NCBI GenBank assembly: GCA_036872755.1 | Contig: JAVHNS010000011.1 | Location: 62,001 to 126,000 of the forward strand | Direction of reading: 5' to 3' | Source of the DNA: Orbilia blumenaviensis | Lineage: Eukaryota; Ascomycota; Orbiliomycetes; Orbiliales; Orbiliaceae | Length of the DNA: 64,000 nt | In this document: one piece after another, positions 61,894-64,000 of the stretch | Numbering within the stretch: the first letter of the stretch is position 1 | Layout: each line of letters opens with the position of its first letter | Made by a program: the position numbers and the translations under genes | Notes under the pieces: generated by a model | Told to the model about the DNA's origin: nothing | What the model saw: only the letters and a program-made list of their open reading frames with translations | The model's database searches: none

Positions 61894-63581
61894 TCAAGCC
61901 CTCACACAAACATAAGTCCTAGCCCATAGTCCTGTGCATGCCCCACCGATTGCAGGATTCCACGTAACCAGCATATCAAGCGTCAACCCTGGAAACCTTC
62001 CCATGATATCATTACAAGTCTGACCGTCCTTCACATACGCCCATTTCTTACATCCCTCGACTGTACCCGGTTGAATTGGGCTTGGTGTGCTATCCGGGTT
62101 AGCACTAGATGCTGTAGTAGTAGTGGGGAGTTTTATAGTCATCGTAGATGTCTGGCGGCGGAGGGTGGTTGTGGTTGTTAATCTAATAGTTGTGGATGAA
62201 GTGTCGACTTGGACTGGTGGAACGAGTAAACCGGGCCCTAGGACGCAGATATAGTTCCCCCTAACTAGATCTGAGCAGGTAGGCTTGATGCTGCGATTCC
62301 AACGGAAAAGGTCTGCGACGGTTATTCGGCTTTGAGGATTGTTGGCTTTCACGCGGGAAATAATGGATTCGCATGTGTCGCTGGCTCTTACCAAAGCCCA
62401 CATTATGCAGTTTTTGGTCATGCCGGGGCTGATTAGGGTTGGTGTCTCTCTTACTGGTTTAACTTTAGTCACTGTACTCATGGTTGATGTGGTTTGAGAA
62501 GGAGGGCCGCGGATACAGATATAGGTCTTTTCAAGAAGCCCGCTGCAGTCCGGTCCGAGAGAAGGATTCCAGAGGAATAGCTCGTCGATTGTAGTCCGGA
62601 CCTCTCCGCCGCGGGAGAGAATACTTTCGCAGGTGTCCCCGATTCCGACGTGCCCCCACTTCTGACAGCCTCTGGTTGTACCCTCTGGGACTATTATCAT
62701 TTTCGAGGTAGTTGTTGGCTTTTCTGGTCTTCTTGTTGTGATGCTGACTGTAGAGGTGATGGTTATTCCTGGGACAACTCTAGAGGCACCCTCGACGCCA
62801 ACACAAATATAGGTCTCAGCCCACATAGTGGTGCATCCTTTCCCAATTGCTGGGTTCCAGGCGTATAGTTGGTCAATCGTGAGATCGTCATACATAGGTA
62901 TGATGTCAAAACAGCCCTGGCCGGGCTCTACGAAGTGGAAATTTGTACAGGATTTGATCATCCCCTGCTGGATCGGAGCTGGTGTCGAGATAGCGTTTTC
63001 ATTAGGTGGTGATGGAGTAGTAGGATCTGGCAATGGCATCCGCTCTTGCCCATGTCCGACGCAGTAGTTGGTATCTGGCACGAGGAGTTCGTCACAAATC
63101 CCATCTTCTAGAGATGGATTCTGAGAATTTTATTATATATATTAGCAATTGACCAGCCGATAACGGTTCGTAGACATCAAGTTAAACCAGTAAGGGGGTG
63201 CGGGCCGCAGGTCTGGGGACTTACCCACTCAATCAACTGCTCTAGAGTAATATCACTGGCTACAAGGATACCATCGCAGGTATCTCCTTCAACCGCAGTG
63301 AGCCACAAAGAACACCCTGATGATACATCGCGAGCCATCACATGCACTCTATTCAATGATGGGGACACTAAGGCCCCACGGTCTGTATATTACCCGAAAG
63401 TAAAATGAGGAAATATTAGTAATCACCATCTTCGACACAAGCAAAAACTCTATCTAAGAAGAGAGGGATGATCTATACCTCTAACCCCGCGAGCATAGCC
63501 ATATGGAACAGCGGCATGGCACCCGCCAGCAACAGCCAGTCCCAGAATCGAAAACCTCTTCAAGAAGGATGTCGACGTCAT
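61894..63581 (-). CDS. Secreted protein with five LysM modules
   Basis: Likely chitin/N-acetylglucosamine-binding protein of 495 aa. LysM effectors of this type shield hyphae or sequester chitin fragments from host sensing. Exons: 63581-63479, 63382-63225 and 63120-61894, with introns of 96 and 104 bp, in phase. The signal peptide is MTSTSFLKRFSILGLAVAGG and following. Five modules are seen at about 58-109, 145-195, 239-290, 325-381 and 444-495, each with the pattern GDTC or equivalent, a central L/I-W-N-P and a final T/Y-x-C-V/I. The fourth has WNRS instead of WNPS. Thr-rich linkers (TTTTTLRRQ, TTTTASSANP) separate modules. There is no catalytic or membrane domain. The first intron lies soon after the signal peptide; the second lies within module 1, just before NPSLEDG. 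Confidence 0.94.
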
Positions 63582-64000
63582 AGCTTTTCTCTATAAATTT
63601 TTTTCCCTTCTGGCTCACAAAAAATATATATTAAATATTAAAATCGAATCGCCTGTATACAGGACAAAAAAAGAAGAAAAGCAAGAACTAAAAAGAACGA
63701 GAAAAAGTATATATAAAAACGTTAAACGCCCGAATAAATTTCGTATCAAACGATCGAGCTGAGGTCCCGCTCTCAGTATAAGCTTAAAACTTAAGCTATC
63801 CTGAGCTTAAGGTGAAAATTAAAGGAAATGATATGATACTGATCGGCCTTTGTTGGGGTATATATATACGTTTCGGTTACATGAACACGAAGATCCAAAA
63901 CCCATGGCCATTTCTAACGGCTTCCATTCAAGTGATTGATCACTTTATCGAGTGGCAGTATTGTATGCATTTCTTAGTATCAGGGTACCTCTGGCATGCT
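63582..64000. promoter_or_regulatory. Upstream region of the LysM gene
   Basis: AT-rich and A-rich leader and promoter region for the minus-strand LysM gene. A TATATATA stretch lies near 63860-63868. No gene is seen to the window end. Confidence 0.5.

Overview
The window looks like chromosomal DNA of a filamentous ascomycete (Pezizomycotina). Protein genes carry short introns, mostly 55-125 bp with a few longer, with GT-AG ends and CTAAC/CTGAC-type branch sites. The proteins include Zn2Cys6 and Myb-like regulators, a hybrid histidine kinase, a fungal NLR, GPI-type wall proteins and a LysM protein. A leotiomycete is possible, but I cannot fix the class from sequence alone. Genes are sparse and separated by intergenic stretches of 1-6 kb with homopolymer tracts and microsatellites. 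I saw no tRNA, rRNA, CRISPR array or intact transposon.

Layout. 1-745: 3' end of an MFS sugar transporter (+). 1503-1872: small cysteine-rich secreted protein (-). 3167-4553: acyl-CoA thioesterase II (-). 9545-11476: cytosolic phenylalanyl-tRNA synthetase alpha subunit (-), divergent from adenine phosphoribosyltransferase at 12846-13609 (+). 19914-22266: Myb/SANT-like regulator (+). 26607-31066: PAS-containing hybrid histidine kinase (-). 33324-34159: short Zn2Cys6 protein (-). 38246-43203: large NLR-type protein (-) with a goodbye-like N-terminus, a P-loop NTPase, TPR-like helices and a Cys/His-rich tail. 45376-46313: secreted or GPI-anchored glycoprotein (+). 46887-49080: Thr/Ser-rich repeat wall protein (-). 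51016-51306: small hypothetical protein (+). 54151-55437: Kre9/Knh1-like single-pass membrane protein (+). 56582-57837: broken AIF/AMID-like FAD oxidoreductase (+). 58690-59334: Cys-rich GPI-type protein (+). 61894-63581: five-LysM secreted protein (-).

The genes do not form one pathway. The right half (45-64 kb) is enriched in secreted and cell-surface proteins. Next to it lie a putative immune-type NLR and a stress-type histidine kinase, so the region mixes surface, self/non-self and signalling functions. Housekeeping genes (FRS2-like, APT1-like) lie at 9-14 kb. Exon structures were worked out by hand from splice consensus, reading phase and protein-family continuity. They are firm for the synthetase, APRT, kinase, LysM gene and most of the NLR. 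They are less sure for the thioesterase C-terminus and one NLR intron.
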